Source: Hymenobacter canadensis
GTDB taxonomy: Bacteria; Bacteroidota; Bacteroidia; Cytophagales; Hymenobacteraceae
Length of the DNA: 64,000 nucleotides
NCBI RefSeq assembly: GCF_027359925.1
Contig: NZ_CP114767.1
Coordinates: 3,720,001-3,784,000 of the forward strand
Reading direction: 5' to 3'
In this document: piece by piece, positions 50,647 through 60,606 of the stretch
Layout of the letters: each line of letters opens with the position of its first letter
How positions within the stretch are numbered: the stretch's first letter is position 1
The notes under the pieces: generated by a model
What the model was told of the DNA's origin: nothing
Database searches by the model: none
What the model saw: the letters and a program-made list of their open reading frames with translations, nothing else
Program-made: the position numbers and the translations under genes

Positions 50647-51390
50647 CTACCTAACTGCCAACGATTCTTCGCTTTCCAGAAACGCGCGGGCGGCCTGCAC
50701 GGTGGCCGGCGTGAGCGGCTGTAGGGTAGGAACTGAGGCCGACAGGTTGAGCAGGTAGCCGCCGGGCAGCGCCAGCAGGTTGTCGAGGTCGTGGGTGATG
50801 CAGAGTACGGTGCGCTGCTGCTCCTGCACCCAGCTCAGCAGCAGATCGAACACGCGGCGGCGGTAGTATACATCAAGCTGCTGGGTGGGCTCGTCGAGCA
50901 GGTAGAGGGGCGCATCCTGCAAACTGAGCTGGGCCAGCCACACCAGCTGCTGCTCGCCGCCGGAGAGCAGCGAGAAGTCGCGCCCGGCGAGGTGGGCGCC
51001 GCCTACGTGGGCCAGAGCGGCATCGGCCAGCTGATAATCGGTAGTAGAGTAGGCGCTGAGCAGGCCGTGGTGGCGGTAACGGCCCATCACCACCAGTTCC
51101 CGCACCCGAATCGGGAAACCCACGGTGGTGCGCTGGGGCAGATAAGCCAGATGGCCATCGGCGGCCGGGCGGCGGAGCGTGCGCAGGTCGTGACCACCGA
51201 CCTCAATAGTGCCTTGGTAGGGAATCTGGCCGGTAAGGGCCCGGAACAGGGTGGTTTTGCCGCAGCCGTTGTGCCCCACAATGGCCACAAAAGCGGGCTC
51301 AGTCACGCACAAAAAAAGGTTGCGGAGCAGAACACGCTGTTCATACCCCGCAACCAGATTTTCGACAGAAAGTATTGAGTACTGAGACAT
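50647..51390 (-). CDS. ABC transporter ATPase, FecE/zinc-type, orphan
   Basis: A 247-residue ATPase: Walker A GHNGCGKTTLFRAL, Q-loop YLPQR, signature LSGGEQQLVWLAQL, Walker B LYLLDEPTQQLD and H-loop CITHDLDNLL. Sequence between Q-loop and signature resembles siderophore/haem (FecE, HmuV) and zinc (ZnuC) ATPases. No permease or binding protein is adjacent, which is unusual. The ATG at 51390 overlaps short repeats of GAGTACTGAGTATT type just upstream. Confidence 0.88.
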   Translation of the reverse strand: MSQYSILSVENLVAGYEQRVLLRNLFLCVTEPAFVAIVGHNGCGKTTLFRALTGQIPYQGTIEVGGHDLRTLRRPAADGHLAYLPQRTTVGFPIRVRELVVMGRYRHHGLLSAYSTTDYQLADAALAHVGGAHLAGRDFSLLSGGEQQLVWLAQLSLQDAPLYLLDEPTQQLDVYYRRRVFDLLLSWVQEQQRTVLCITHDLDNLLALPGGYLLNLSASVPTLQPLTPATVQAARAFLESEESLAVR

Positions 51391-51468
51391 GCGTATTTAG
51401 GCCATACCGCCTGAAAAACGGGCTTATGCCAATACTAATTACTCAGTACTGCATACTCAATACTACTG

Positions 51469-51690
51469 CTAGTATTCGTCTTCGTTGAACATGAAGTCTT
51501 CTTTGGTCGGATAGTCCGGCCAAACTTCCTCGATGTTTTCGTAAGGCTGGCCATCATCCTCCAGGGCCTGCAGGTTTTCCACTACCTCCATCGGGGCACC
51601 CGAGCGAATGGAATAGTCAATCAGTTCGTCCTTGGTGGCAGGCCAGGGAGCGTCTTCAAGGTACGAAGCGAGTTCCAGCGTCCAATACAT
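51469..51690 (-). CDS. DUF2795 domain protein
   Basis: A 73-residue protein, strongly conserved in Bacteroidota. YWTLELASYLEDAPWPATKDE and YSIRSGAPMEVVENLQAL form the DUF2795 helices; the tail IEEVWPDYPTKEDFMFNEDEY is acidic. The family is suggested to act in regulation or chromosome-associated functions, but no role is demonstrated. Confidence 0.88.
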   Translation of the reverse strand: MYWTLELASYLEDAPWPATKDELIDYSIRSGAPMEVVENLQALEDDGQPYENIEEVWPDYPTKEDFMFNEDEY

Positions 51691-51843
51691 AGTGGTGTGG
51701 GCTACTTAAAAAAGGTGGTCGAATGAAAAACTCCGGCTATCAAAAACCCGGCCGGGACGGATAAGCTGACAACGTGGCTTGGCCTGCGGCGAATCCGGCC
51801 GTCAGCTTTCGGCAGCCAACGTAAGATAACCGCTAAGGTTGTG

Positions 51844-53142
51844 CTACGCAACCAATCGTTGCCGCAATAGCGTAATCAGCTCGTTTTTAGTTCTGATTTT
51901 ACGGTCGAAGGCCCGGATTTTTCCCTGCAGCATCTGCCGGAACGCGTCGTTGGCGGGAGCCGCGCTCAGCTTGTCGAGGTTGTCTTGGAGCGTTTCCTTC
52001 TCTTGCTGGTCGTATTTGATGAAGTCGCGCAGGGCCTGCACCCGCAGATTCACCTGCTCTTCGGGGGCCGCGGCAGCGTTTTCGGGGCGCTTGCGGATGA
52101 AGTGCTCCAGGGCGCTCATCTCAAACACCTTGTCGCAGGCCAGAATAAACTGCTCCCACACCCGGTCCGACTCCTCGCCGCGCACCGGGCCCACCGTTTT
52201 CCAGGCGGCCTGCAGCTCTTTGGCGCGTGTCACGGCCTCGTGCATGGGCCGGCCCAGCAGGGCAGTGGCCTCCGTCACGAGGGCGCGCTTGCGGGTCAGG
52301 TTGTCGTCCATAAAGTTCTCCTTGGCATCGGTGCGCTTGCTGTCGATGTGCACCTTCAGGCGCTCAAAGAACAGGTTGTGCGCCGCCCGAAACTGCGTCC
52401 AGAGGTCGTTGGCCTGCTTGCGGGGCAAGGAGCCTCCTACTTCCTTCCAGGCCTGCTGCAGCTGCTTGAGCTTGGCCGTGGTGTTCTCAAAATCGTCGGA
52501 ATTCTGCAGTGCCTCGCTCTGCCGGATCAGCACTTTGTACTGGTCGGCGGCGTGGTTGGTCATGGCCTTCTTCTCGTTCTGGAAGGCCTTGCGCTTCTGG
52601 AAAAACTCGTCGACGGCCAGCCGGAAGCGGGTTTCCAGCTCGTCGGTGAGCTGCTTATCCACGGGGCCGGTCTTGATCCAGGCCTGGCGCAGTTCGTGCA
52701 CTTGCTCGCCGGCCGTGGCCCAGTCGAGGGTGTTGCGCATCTCTTCGGCCTGCTCGATGAGGCTGATTTTGGTGGCCAGGTTCTTTTCGCGGTTGCGGGC
52801 CACGGTCACCTTAACGGCTTCCTCGGCTTCGGTGAGGCGGCGGTGCAGGCTCTCGAAGTCGCCGAGGCCGTCGTAGCTGGCCACCTGGTCTTTCAGGTGT
52901 AGGGCCTTCATCAGGAAGGAGCCCTTATTTTCCGATTCCTCGATTTTCTCGAGCAGGTCTTCTACTTTGGCCCGGAACAGGCGGAAACGGTTGGCAAAAT
53001 ACAGTAAAGAGGCATCGGGGGATTCCTTAACCTGGCCGACCTGGCGGGCGGGCAGCTCCATAAACGGCCGGAGCCACACCTGGTCGCCTTCGACATAGCC
53101 ATAGAGGCGGGCATCGGCCAGCAAGTGGTCTTGTTGTTCCAT
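51844..53142 (-). CDS. DUF349 domain protein
   Basis: A 432-residue, mostly helical protein with several DUF349 repeats, each marked by a Trp followed by a Gly-Pro/Gly-Gly turn (AWIKTGPVDKQLTDEL, AWKEVGGSLPRKQANDLW, AWKTVGPVRGEESDRVW). Coiled-coil propensity is high throughout. The N-terminal 60 residues hold YGYVEGDQVWLRPFMELP, a beta-rich extension. ATG 53142 is chosen over a longer start. TAAACTTG (53218-53225, minus) is a possible -7 box. Confidence 0.9.
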   Translation of the reverse strand: MEQQDHLLADARLYGYVEGDQVWLRPFMELPARQVGQVKESPDASLLYFANRFRLFRAKVEDLLEKIEESENKGSFLMKALHLKDQVASYDGLGDFESLHRRLTEAEEAVKVTVARNREKNLATKISLIEQAEEMRNTLDWATAGEQVHELRQAWIKTGPVDKQLTDELETRFRLAVDEFFQKRKAFQNEKKAMTNHAADQYKVLIRQSEALQNSDDFENTTAKLKQLQQAWKEVGGSLPRKQANDLWTQFRAAHNLFFERLKVHIDSKRTDAKENFMDDNLTRKRALVTEATALLGRPMHEAVTRAKELQAAWKTVGPVRGEESDRVWEQFILACDKVFEMSALEHFIRKRPENAAAAPEEQVNLRVQALRDFIKYDQQEKETLQDNLDKLSAAPANDAFRQMLQGKIRAFDRKIRTKNELITLLRQRLVA

Positions 53143-53283
53143 AATCTGATAACGCGAGAGCGAATAGGTGGTGTGATTGGAAAAGCGCGGCGGCAACACT
53201 CAGGGTGGAAAGATGGGCAAGTTTACGGCATGTTGCAACAATAGGCCCCGGCGGGCCGGGTAGCAAACTCCGTGGGCCCTGCC

Positions 53284-53291
53284 TACCTTTG
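53284..53291 (+). promoter_or_regulatory. Candidate -7 box TACCTTTG of ettA
   Basis: Exact TAnnTTTG, 165 bases before the ettA ATG, implying a long leader. Confidence 0.55.
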
Positions 53292-53455
53292 GCGACTCCG
53301 GCGGGCAGTTGCGGCCTATCTGGCCGAACGTAGCCCTAAATCAGAAGGTTGGGCTACACGGGCCGGAGCAGACGGCTCAGCGGTTGAAAATAGCATTTTT
53401 CAGCCAAAGCGTCAGCCTGCCGGGTTTCAGTGCCACCGCTACACACTTCTTCTCT

Positions 53456-55123
<1,668 letters not shown>

Positions 55124-55146
55124 GCGGCCTGTTCCTGCCCCATAGC

Positions 55147-55186
55147 AACGTCCTCTTCTGGCCTTGGCCGGGAGAGGACGTTTTGG
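55147..55186 (+). terminator. Terminator of ettA
   Basis: AACGTCCTCT (55147-55156) and AGAGGACGTT (55173-55182), followed by TTGG. Confidence 0.75.
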
Positions 55187-55209
55187 TTTCTGGGGGAGAA
55201 TGGTGTTTG

Positions 55210-55337
55210 GGAAAACAGACGGTCATGCTGAGCGAAGGCGCAGCATCTCTACCGCTTCGTTGCAGTCGTAATCCAACGAAGCGGTAGAGAGGCTTCGACT
55301 ACGGCTGCGCCTTCGCTCAGCATGACCGTCTGTTTTC
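55210..55337. repeat. Inverted repeat, CATGCTGAGC family, long arms
   Basis: Arms 55210-55262 and 55274-55337 contain GGAAAACAGACGGTCATGCTG and its complement, then AAGGCGCAGC and TCTACCGCTTCGTTG with complements; the right arm has an extra stretch. It lies between convergent ettA and the antiporter gene. Confidence 0.85.
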
Positions 55338-55351
55338 CGACCTGCCCCACC

Positions 55352-56974
55352 TCAGTGCGGCATGTGGCTGATTTTGGCTTCGTCGAGGTCCAGCTGGGCT
55401 TCCTGGTGGCGGAGCATTTCTTCCTCGAACACGTCCTCGCGGCGCAGCACGAACAGCTCCTCGCGCTGCACGCGCAGCACGTCCAGCAGCACCTGGTGGT
55501 AGCGTTGCAGGGCCTGGCGCTTGGAGTCGTCGTAGTCGAGAGCTTCTAGCAGGTTGTTGGTGCGCTGGGCTTCGGCCTGCATGCGCTGCTGGAGGGCCCG
55601 GATCAGCTCATTTTCCTGCATATCAACTACGTAGTACTTCTGCATATGGGCCAGAGCCGCCTGGCGCAGGTGCAGCCGGATGCCGGCTTCCTGGGCATCG
55701 GTGGGCATACGCTCCTCCAGCTTTTCCACGCCGGTGGCGCGGATGAGCAGCGGCAGCGTGAGGCCCTGAAACACGAGCGTCACCAGAATAACCACGAAGG
55801 TGATGAACAGCATCAGGTTGCGCTGCGGAAATTCCTGCCCGTTGCTCAGCAGCAGTGGCACCGACAGCGCCGAGGCCAACGACACCACCCCGCGCATGCC
55901 GGCCCAGCCGATAATCAGCGGCCCCTGCCAGCCGGGGCTGGTTTCGTGGGTGCGGATGCTGCGAAACAGCCAGCGTGGTATAAATGCCGCCGGAAACATC
56001 CACAGCAGCCGAATGACGATGACAATGGCGCTGATAATCAAGCCGTACGTAATGGCCTGCCCCAGCGAGTACGTGCCCAGGCCCTCCACCGCCACCGGCA
56101 GCTCCAGCCCGATGAGGATGAACACCAGCCCGTTGAGGGCGAAGCCCACGCTGGCCCACACGCTGGTGGCCTGCAACCGGGTGTCGGCATCGAACACGCG
56201 GTGCGAGCGGAAGGAAAGCAGCAGCCCGCCGCTCACCACGGCCAGTACCCCCGAGAAGTGAAATTCCTCGGCCAGCAAATACATGCCGTAGGGCGCCAGA
56301 AACGTGAGTACCGTGTTGATGCTGGGCGTGGTGGGCAGGTACTTATGGATGAGGTAGAAGCCGTGCGCCACCACCAGGCCCACGGCCAGCCCCATCACGC
56401 TCACCAGCAGGAAGCTGGACGCCGCCTGCTGCCACACAAACGTACCCGACAGCACCGTGGCCAGCGCAAACCGGAACACAATCAAACTGCTGGCATCGTT
56501 GATCAAACTTTCGCCTTCCAGAATGCTGGTGATGCGGCGCGGCACCTGCACCCCCTTCAGCACGGAGGTGGCGGCCACGGCATCGGGCGGCGAGATGATG
56601 CCGCCCAGCAGAAACCCCAGCGGCAGCGTGAAGCCCGGAATCATGGCCCGGCTCACGTAGGCCACGATGGTGGAGGTGAAGACGACCAGCCCGAAGGCCA
56701 GCAGCGCAATGGGCCGCTTCCAGCGCCAGAAATCCTGCCAGGAGGTTTCCCAGGCGGCCTGGTAGAGCAGCGGCGGTAGGAAAATCAGGAAGATGAGGTC
56801 GGGGCTGATGACGATGCGCGGCAGCCCCGGCACGAAGCCCAGCACCAGCCCGGCCAGCACCAGAAAAATAGGGTAAGAGATGCGCAGCTTCTGGCCCAGC
56901 ATCACCAGCAGCAGCATGGCAAACAGCAGCCCCAACACCAGCAGGATACTTTCGTGGAGGGTGGTTGCGGGCAT
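55352..56974 (-). CDS. Na+/H+ antiporter, CPA1 (NhaP-like)
   Basis: A 540-residue antiporter with 12-13 TM helices, ending in a helical cytoplasmic domain (about 400-540) rich in Glu/Arg/Gln. Signatures are LIFLIFLPPLLYQAAWE, GGIISPPDAVAATSVL, and LEGESLINDASSLIVFRFAL, whose ND and D-A motif resembles the ion-binding site of CPA1 antiporters. GWAGMRGVVSLASALSVPLLL is also family-typical. ATG 56974. It probably expels Na+ in exchange for protons. Confidence 0.93.
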   Translation of the reverse strand: MPATTLHESILLVLGLLFAMLLLVMLGQKLRISYPIFLVLAGLVLGFVPGLPRIVISPDLIFLIFLPPLLYQAAWETSWQDFWRWKRPIALLAFGLVVFTSTIVAYVSRAMIPGFTLPLGFLLGGIISPPDAVAATSVLKGVQVPRRITSILEGESLINDASSLIVFRFALATVLSGTFVWQQAASSFLLVSVMGLAVGLVVAHGFYLIHKYLPTTPSINTVLTFLAPYGMYLLAEEFHFSGVLAVVSGGLLLSFRSHRVFDADTRLQATSVWASVGFALNGLVFILIGLELPVAVEGLGTYSLGQAITYGLIISAIVIVIRLLWMFPAAFIPRWLFRSIRTHETSPGWQGPLIIGWAGMRGVVSLASALSVPLLLSNGQEFPQRNLMLFITFVVILVTLVFQGLTLPLLIRATGVEKLEERMPTDAQEAGIRLHLRQAALAHMQKYYVVDMQENELIRALQQRMQAEAQRTNNLLEALDYDDSKRQALQRYHQVLLDVLRVQREELFVLRREDVFEEEMLRHQEAQLDLDEAKISHMPH

Positions 56975-57099
56975 GGCGGGAGCAGTTACGGTGGCAGCAG
57001 GCCAGGAAAGGCCCGGAGCCGGAAGGTAGCCGCTGCCAGCCAGAAACGCTACCGTAGCTCCCGTCCCGGCAGCACGCAGCCTAAGGATCGGGGGCGTAA

Positions 57100-57216
57100 T
57101 TATTCAGGCGGTGCAGGGGCACGGGCGTGCAGCGGCCCCTGGCAGGTTTCGGAAATCTTACGGATTTCATACTCACCCGTCACGAAGTGGGTATCCTGGT
57201 AGTCGCCGCCCCGCAT
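57100..57216 (-). CDS. Possible 38-residue protein
   Basis: An ATG frame directly downstream of the secreted-protein gene, reading MRGGDYQDTHFVTGEYEIRK... and ending in TAA. Codon choice looks protein-like and the middle is not low-complexity. In the same frame the sequence is open upstream into the secreted-protein gene, so a frameshifted extension of that gene is an alternative. No homologue known. Confidence 0.25.
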   Translation of the reverse strand: MRGGDYQDTHFVTGEYEIRKISETCQGPLHARAPAPPE

Positions 57217-57238
57217 GGCAGCGCTGTGGTAGCCGCGT

Positions 57239-57661
57239 CTACCTACGGCTGCGAGCCTTGCCACCGGTCGGGGCCAGCACCACCGTAACCGGCAGGAAGT
57301 TGCTGGCCGACAGCTCCTGGCCCTCGCAGCCTACGTAGTCGTAGCGAAGGGTGTTGATGCCGGCGGGTACCTGCAGCTCATAATGGCCGTTGGCGTCGGT
57401 GCTGGCGGCGGTGGTGGTGCCTTTCAGCAGCACGGTGGCGCCCCGCAGCGGCTGCTTCTGCCCATCCAGCACGTAGCCGGTAAGCGCTACTGTGGCGGGC
57501 GCCGGTGCTGCCTCGGGCGTAGCCCCGGTTTCGGGTAGAGGCGCCGGGGCAAACCGGGCTGTCAGGTCCTGCACCTGTAAGGTGTCAGCTTCCTGAGCGA
57601 AGGCGCTGGTGGCGGACAGGCAGGCCGCAAGCAGCAGAAGAGGGGCAGCAAAGTGTTTCAT
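57239..57661 (-). CDS. Secreted carboxypeptidase-regulatory-like protein
   Basis: A 140-residue protein with a signal peptide ending SAFAQ. Residues about 45-130 are a beta sandwich of the CarboxypepD_reg type (TGYVLDGQKQPLRGATVLLKG, ASTDANGHYELQVPAG, LRYDYVGCEGQEL), the domain otherwise found at the N-terminus of TonB receptors. The rest of such a receptor is absent, so this is either a stand-alone domain or a truncated gene. ATG 57661. It ends in Arg-rich SRR. Confidence 0.75.
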   Translation of the reverse strand: MKHFAAPLLLLAACLSATSAFAQEADTLQVQDLTARFAPAPLPETGATPEAAPAPATVALTGYVLDGQKQPLRGATVLLKGTTTAASTDANGHYELQVPAGINTLRYDYVGCEGQELSASNFLPVTVVLAPTGGKARSRR

Positions 57662-57844
57662 ACAACTGTCTGGTTGAAGTGGATGCAAAGAGACGTTGCA
57701 ACAGGTGGCAGCAGGTAGGGGAACAAGATAATATCCAAAGTACAGGATAATTGGATATGTTCAAAAATAGAAAGACGTGGCGCTTGGGCGATAAGGTAGC
57801 CCTCGGGGCCGACGAAGGCAGCGGTTTAGCCCTGAAAACGCGCT

Positions 57845-57955
57845 TATCTATAGTTTTAAGCTAAGTTTCAAGCTTCTGAGTTTGCATTATGAGGTTGACG
57901 ATAATTATTTATAGTGCTATCATTTTAATATAATAGTTATATTATAAAATTATGA
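57845..57955. other. A/T-rich island
   Basis: About 110 bases of sequence far richer in A/T than the rest of the window, including a perfect palindrome TAATATAA-TAG-TTATATTA at 57926-57944. The 57662-58135 gap holds no convincing gene; only a 35-codon frame from 57757 was seen and not called. Confidence 0.6.
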
Positions 57956-57985
57956 AAGTGCAGGTTGGGAGCAGGCCAGACGCAC

Positions 57986-58021
57986 AAAGGCCCGGCCCGC
58001 AATCATGCGGGCCGGGCCTTT
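57986..58021. terminator. Strong bidirectional terminator
   Basis: A 16-bp perfect stem (AAAGGCCCGGCCCGCA and complement) with a 4-base loop, downstream of the M61 peptidase gene on the minus strand. Confidence 0.85.
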
Positions 58022-58093
58022 CCGGTGCTGGTAGCCATGAAGCAGGCAGGCTCCCCGCTGTTGCGCGCGTAGTCGCCTGAAACGCGTCCGAGG

Positions 58094-58123
58094 CAGTAGC
58101 GCAAACTTTGTAGTTCGCGCTAC
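58094..58123. repeat. Small palindrome, relative of the kynU repeat
   Basis: AGTAGCGCAAACTTTGTAGT and TTCGCGCTACTG share the core of the inner hairpin at 17498-17520. It may be a decayed copy. Confidence 0.55.
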
Positions 58124-58135
58124 TGGCCACGGTGT

Positions 58136-59950
58136 TTACTGGTTCTTCAGCCACGCCTGGCGCTGCGCCAGCTGGGCAGGGGTGGGGTTGGGCATCACCG
58201 TCAGCTGGTAGCGCTTCACCTCGTCTTTGGCCTGCAGGCGGCAGCGGATTTTCTTCTCGGTGCCTGCGTGCCGGATGGTCAGCTCGCTTTCCTGGCCGAC
58301 GGGGCTGGCTTCGATGCGCTGGATGAGGGCGCGGGCGGTGGTGGGCTTCACGGTTTCACCCTGGTAGGCCACAAACTCGTCGCCGTTGGCCACGCCGCAG
58401 GCCTGCAGGGCCGGGCTCACCTGCTGAAACAGGAAGCGGCCCTCCGCATCGGGGCGGAAGCCGGTGCCGAGCGTGGCCAAGCGGCGGCCGGTGCGCTGCA
58501 GCGGCTCGTAGCGCACGCCCACGGTGGCGTAGTACTCGGCCAGCGGCAGCGGCTGGGCCTGCTGCACGTAGCGCGCAAAAAAGTCGCCGATTTCGGGGTA
58601 GGTGAGCTGGGTGAAGTCCTGGAAGAACGTCTTTTCCGAAAACGGCTTGTCGGGGCCGTAGCGTTTGGTGAGCCCCAGCACCACTTCGCGCAGCCCGCGC
58701 TTGCCCCCCGAGAGTTGCAGCAGCCGCAGGTCGAGCAGGGCGGCCGTGAGGGCGCCGCGCTGGTAGATGTTGCCGTACTGGCGCTGGCCTTCGTCGGAGA
58801 AGGAGTTCAGCCCCAGCTTACTCAGCGAGTAGGTGGTGTCGGTGCGCTGGCGGTCGTAGGCAATCTTGCCGCTCATTTCTTCTAGGTACTTTTCCAGCGG
58901 CAGCAAGCCACCGCGCAATTGCATCATGCCGGCGGCCCACTCGGTGGTCCCTTCATACAGCCACAAATGCTCGGAGCCGGTGGGCTGCACGAAGTTGAAC
59001 TGCTGGATGATTTCGGAGTGGATGTTGAGCGGGGTCACGACGTGGAAAAACTCGTGGGCGGCAATGCTGGTGATGCCCGCCGCCGACTCCGGCGTGAGCG
59101 GCTCTTCGCGCAGCACGTACTCCGAGCTGTAGGAATGCTCCCAGGCGCCGTTGCTCCGGTCGTCGAAGTGGTAGAGGAAGGTGTAGCGCTGCACCGGCAG
59201 CTGCACCAGAAACTGCTGGGCAGCGTTCAGCATCTGCTGCATCTCCCGGAGCAGCGGCTGGGCCTGCACCTGGTCGGTGCGGGAGTAGCAGAACAAATCT
59301 ATTTTGGTGGGGCCGAGCATAGTGCTGGCTTTGGTGAGGCGACCCAGCAGAAACGGCGAATCCACGGCTTGGTCGTAGCTTTTGGCGGTGTAGTAGCCCT
59401 GGGCATCAGCCGTCAGAGCCGTCCCGATTTTCCAGTCGGTGGGGTAGTTGAGCTTGATGCGCAGGGGCCGGGCCTGCCAGCCCTGGGGGAAGCCCAGCAG
59501 GGTCTGGCCGTTGAGCAGGGCGTGGTCGGTTTCCAATGACGAGCCGCACATGCGGTAGATGCTGTGCTCGGTCACGGGCGTGTCCCAGGTTTCGGCAATG
59601 GTATAGCGGATTTCGCGCGTTTTCTCGGGCTTCAGCAGCTGCCACTGGTTGGTGGAAAGCTGCTTGGAGGGCAGCAGGCGGCCCTTTTTGTCGAAGGCCT
59701 CGAACTTGCGCACAAACCGGCCGATGTCCATCACCTGATACGTGCCCGGCGCGGTGGCCGCAAACTGGTAGATGCCTTGCTCCTTGCTCAGCTTCGGCAA
59801 CGCCAGCTGCACCCGAAACTCGTCGCTGTTGGCAGCCGGGTCGATGGAAATGGTGTAGGTAAGCGGCTCCTGCGCCCGCGCCGCCGTGAGCGGCACCGAC
59901 AGCAAAGCAACAACAAGCAGGGAATGCGCCAGGCGCAACAGGTTTTTCAT
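58136..59950 (-). CDS. M61-family peptidase with PDZ domain
   Basis: A 604-residue secreted or periplasmic protease. A signal peptide ends ARAQ. The N-terminal domain is beta-rich (YTISIDPAANSDEFRVQLAL). The catalytic domain carries the gluzincin motif IAAHEFFHVVTPLNI with HExxH, and LYEGTTEWAAGMM provides the third zinc ligand Glu. A C-terminal PDZ-like domain follows (ALQACGVANGDEFVAYQG). The layout matches glycyl-aminopeptidase-related M61 proteins. ATG 59950. Monocistronic by its terminator. Confidence 0.93.
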   Translation of the reverse strand: MKNLLRLAHSLLVVALLSVPLTAARAQEPLTYTISIDPAANSDEFRVQLALPKLSKEQGIYQFAATAPGTYQVMDIGRFVRKFEAFDKKGRLLPSKQLSTNQWQLLKPEKTREIRYTIAETWDTPVTEHSIYRMCGSSLETDHALLNGQTLLGFPQGWQARPLRIKLNYPTDWKIGTALTADAQGYYTAKSYDQAVDSPFLLGRLTKASTMLGPTKIDLFCYSRTDQVQAQPLLREMQQMLNAAQQFLVQLPVQRYTFLYHFDDRSNGAWEHSYSSEYVLREEPLTPESAAGITSIAAHEFFHVVTPLNIHSEIIQQFNFVQPTGSEHLWLYEGTTEWAAGMMQLRGGLLPLEKYLEEMSGKIAYDRQRTDTTYSLSKLGLNSFSDEGQRQYGNIYQRGALTAALLDLRLLQLSGGKRGLREVVLGLTKRYGPDKPFSEKTFFQDFTQLTYPEIGDFFARYVQQAQPLPLAEYYATVGVRYEPLQRTGRRLATLGTGFRPDAEGRFLFQQVSPALQACGVANGDEFVAYQGETVKPTTARALIQRIEASPVGQESELTIRHAGTEKKIRCRLQAKDEVKRYQLTVMPNPTPAQLAQRQAWLKNQ

Positions 59951-60069
59951 GAGCAGAGGAAGGCAAAAGGAACGAACAGGCCAAGAGAAACGAAAAAAGC
60001 GGCACCGTTGCCTGCTGCGGTAGCGCCGACCGAAAATGACAGCTGTCGGCCACCGGCTGTGTATAGCAC

Positions 60070-60101
60070 AAAGGCCCCGCTTCAGCAGAAACGGGGCCTT
60101 C
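60070..60101 (-). terminator. Terminator of the small membrane-protein gene
   Basis: AAGGCCCCG / CGGGGCCTT stem (60071-60079 and 60092-60100), 12-base loop. Confidence 0.7.
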
Positions 60102-60121
60102 GTGGGATAAGCAAAACAGCT

Positions 60122-60442
60122 TTAGGCAGTCTTGGCGCTGGTGTGCGCGGCATCCTTCTTGTGGCTGTCGTAGCTGGCCTCGTCGTCGTTGCTGGCAGCA
60201 TCGACGGCTTTCTTGGCAGCAATGATGGCAATAACCGCTACGCCGGCAATGCCCAGGATGAGCTGGGTAGTGGTGAAGCGTTGCGATGCTTTCTTGAGCA
60301 GCACGCCGCTGTGCTTGATCAGGTCGTCGAGCTGGTCGGCTTCGCCCTGAAACACTTTGTAGCCGCTTTGCAGGGCGTTGATAACGTCTTCGGGCAGGAT
60401 CTTTTCAAGCTCCTTTTCTACGTTCGAGAGTTGAGTGGCCAT
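60122..60442 (-). CDS. Small membrane-anchored protein of unknown function
   Basis: A 106-residue protein. Residues 1-65 are amphipathic and charged (NVEKELEKILPEDVINALQ), one TM helix follows (LILGIAGVAVIAIIAAKKAV), and the tail is Ala/Lys/Asp/His-rich. Low-level resemblance to phasin-like or YtxH-like envelope-stress proteins, not enough to name a family. ATG 60442 is chosen over an upstream start at 60475. Confidence 0.6.
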   Translation of the reverse strand: MATQLSNVEKELEKILPEDVINALQSGYKVFQGEADQLDDLIKHSGVLLKKASQRFTTTQLILGIAGVAVIAIIAAKKAVDAASNDDEASYDSHKKDAAHTSAKTA

Positions 60443-60509
60443 ATAGTTGTAAAAGCAGAGAACAGTGAAACACAAGGCCGGTGGCGCGGCCCCGGAGGCG
60501 CTATACGTG

Positions 60510-60548
60510 AAAACCCGCCGCCGGGCTACACCGGCAACGGGTTTTTTA
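60510..60548 (-). terminator. Terminator of the DUF1501 gene
   Basis: On the minus strand AAAACCCGTTGCCGG / CCGGCGGCGGGTTTT, a 15-bp stem with one mismatch. Confidence 0.7.
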
Positions 60549-60606
60549 GTTGTCAGTTGATAGTTGTTCGTTGTCAGTCAATTAGCGTATTCCTGACAAC
60601 GAACGA

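Noticed and set aside
53309..53455. N-terminal extension of EttA
   Set aside because: EttA length and start match E. coli at ATG 53456; the upstream frame has no similarity and starts from TTG.
57757..57864. 35-codon frame from ATG 57757 in the A/T-rich gap
   Set aside because: Too short, no recognisable motif and no clear promoter on that strand.
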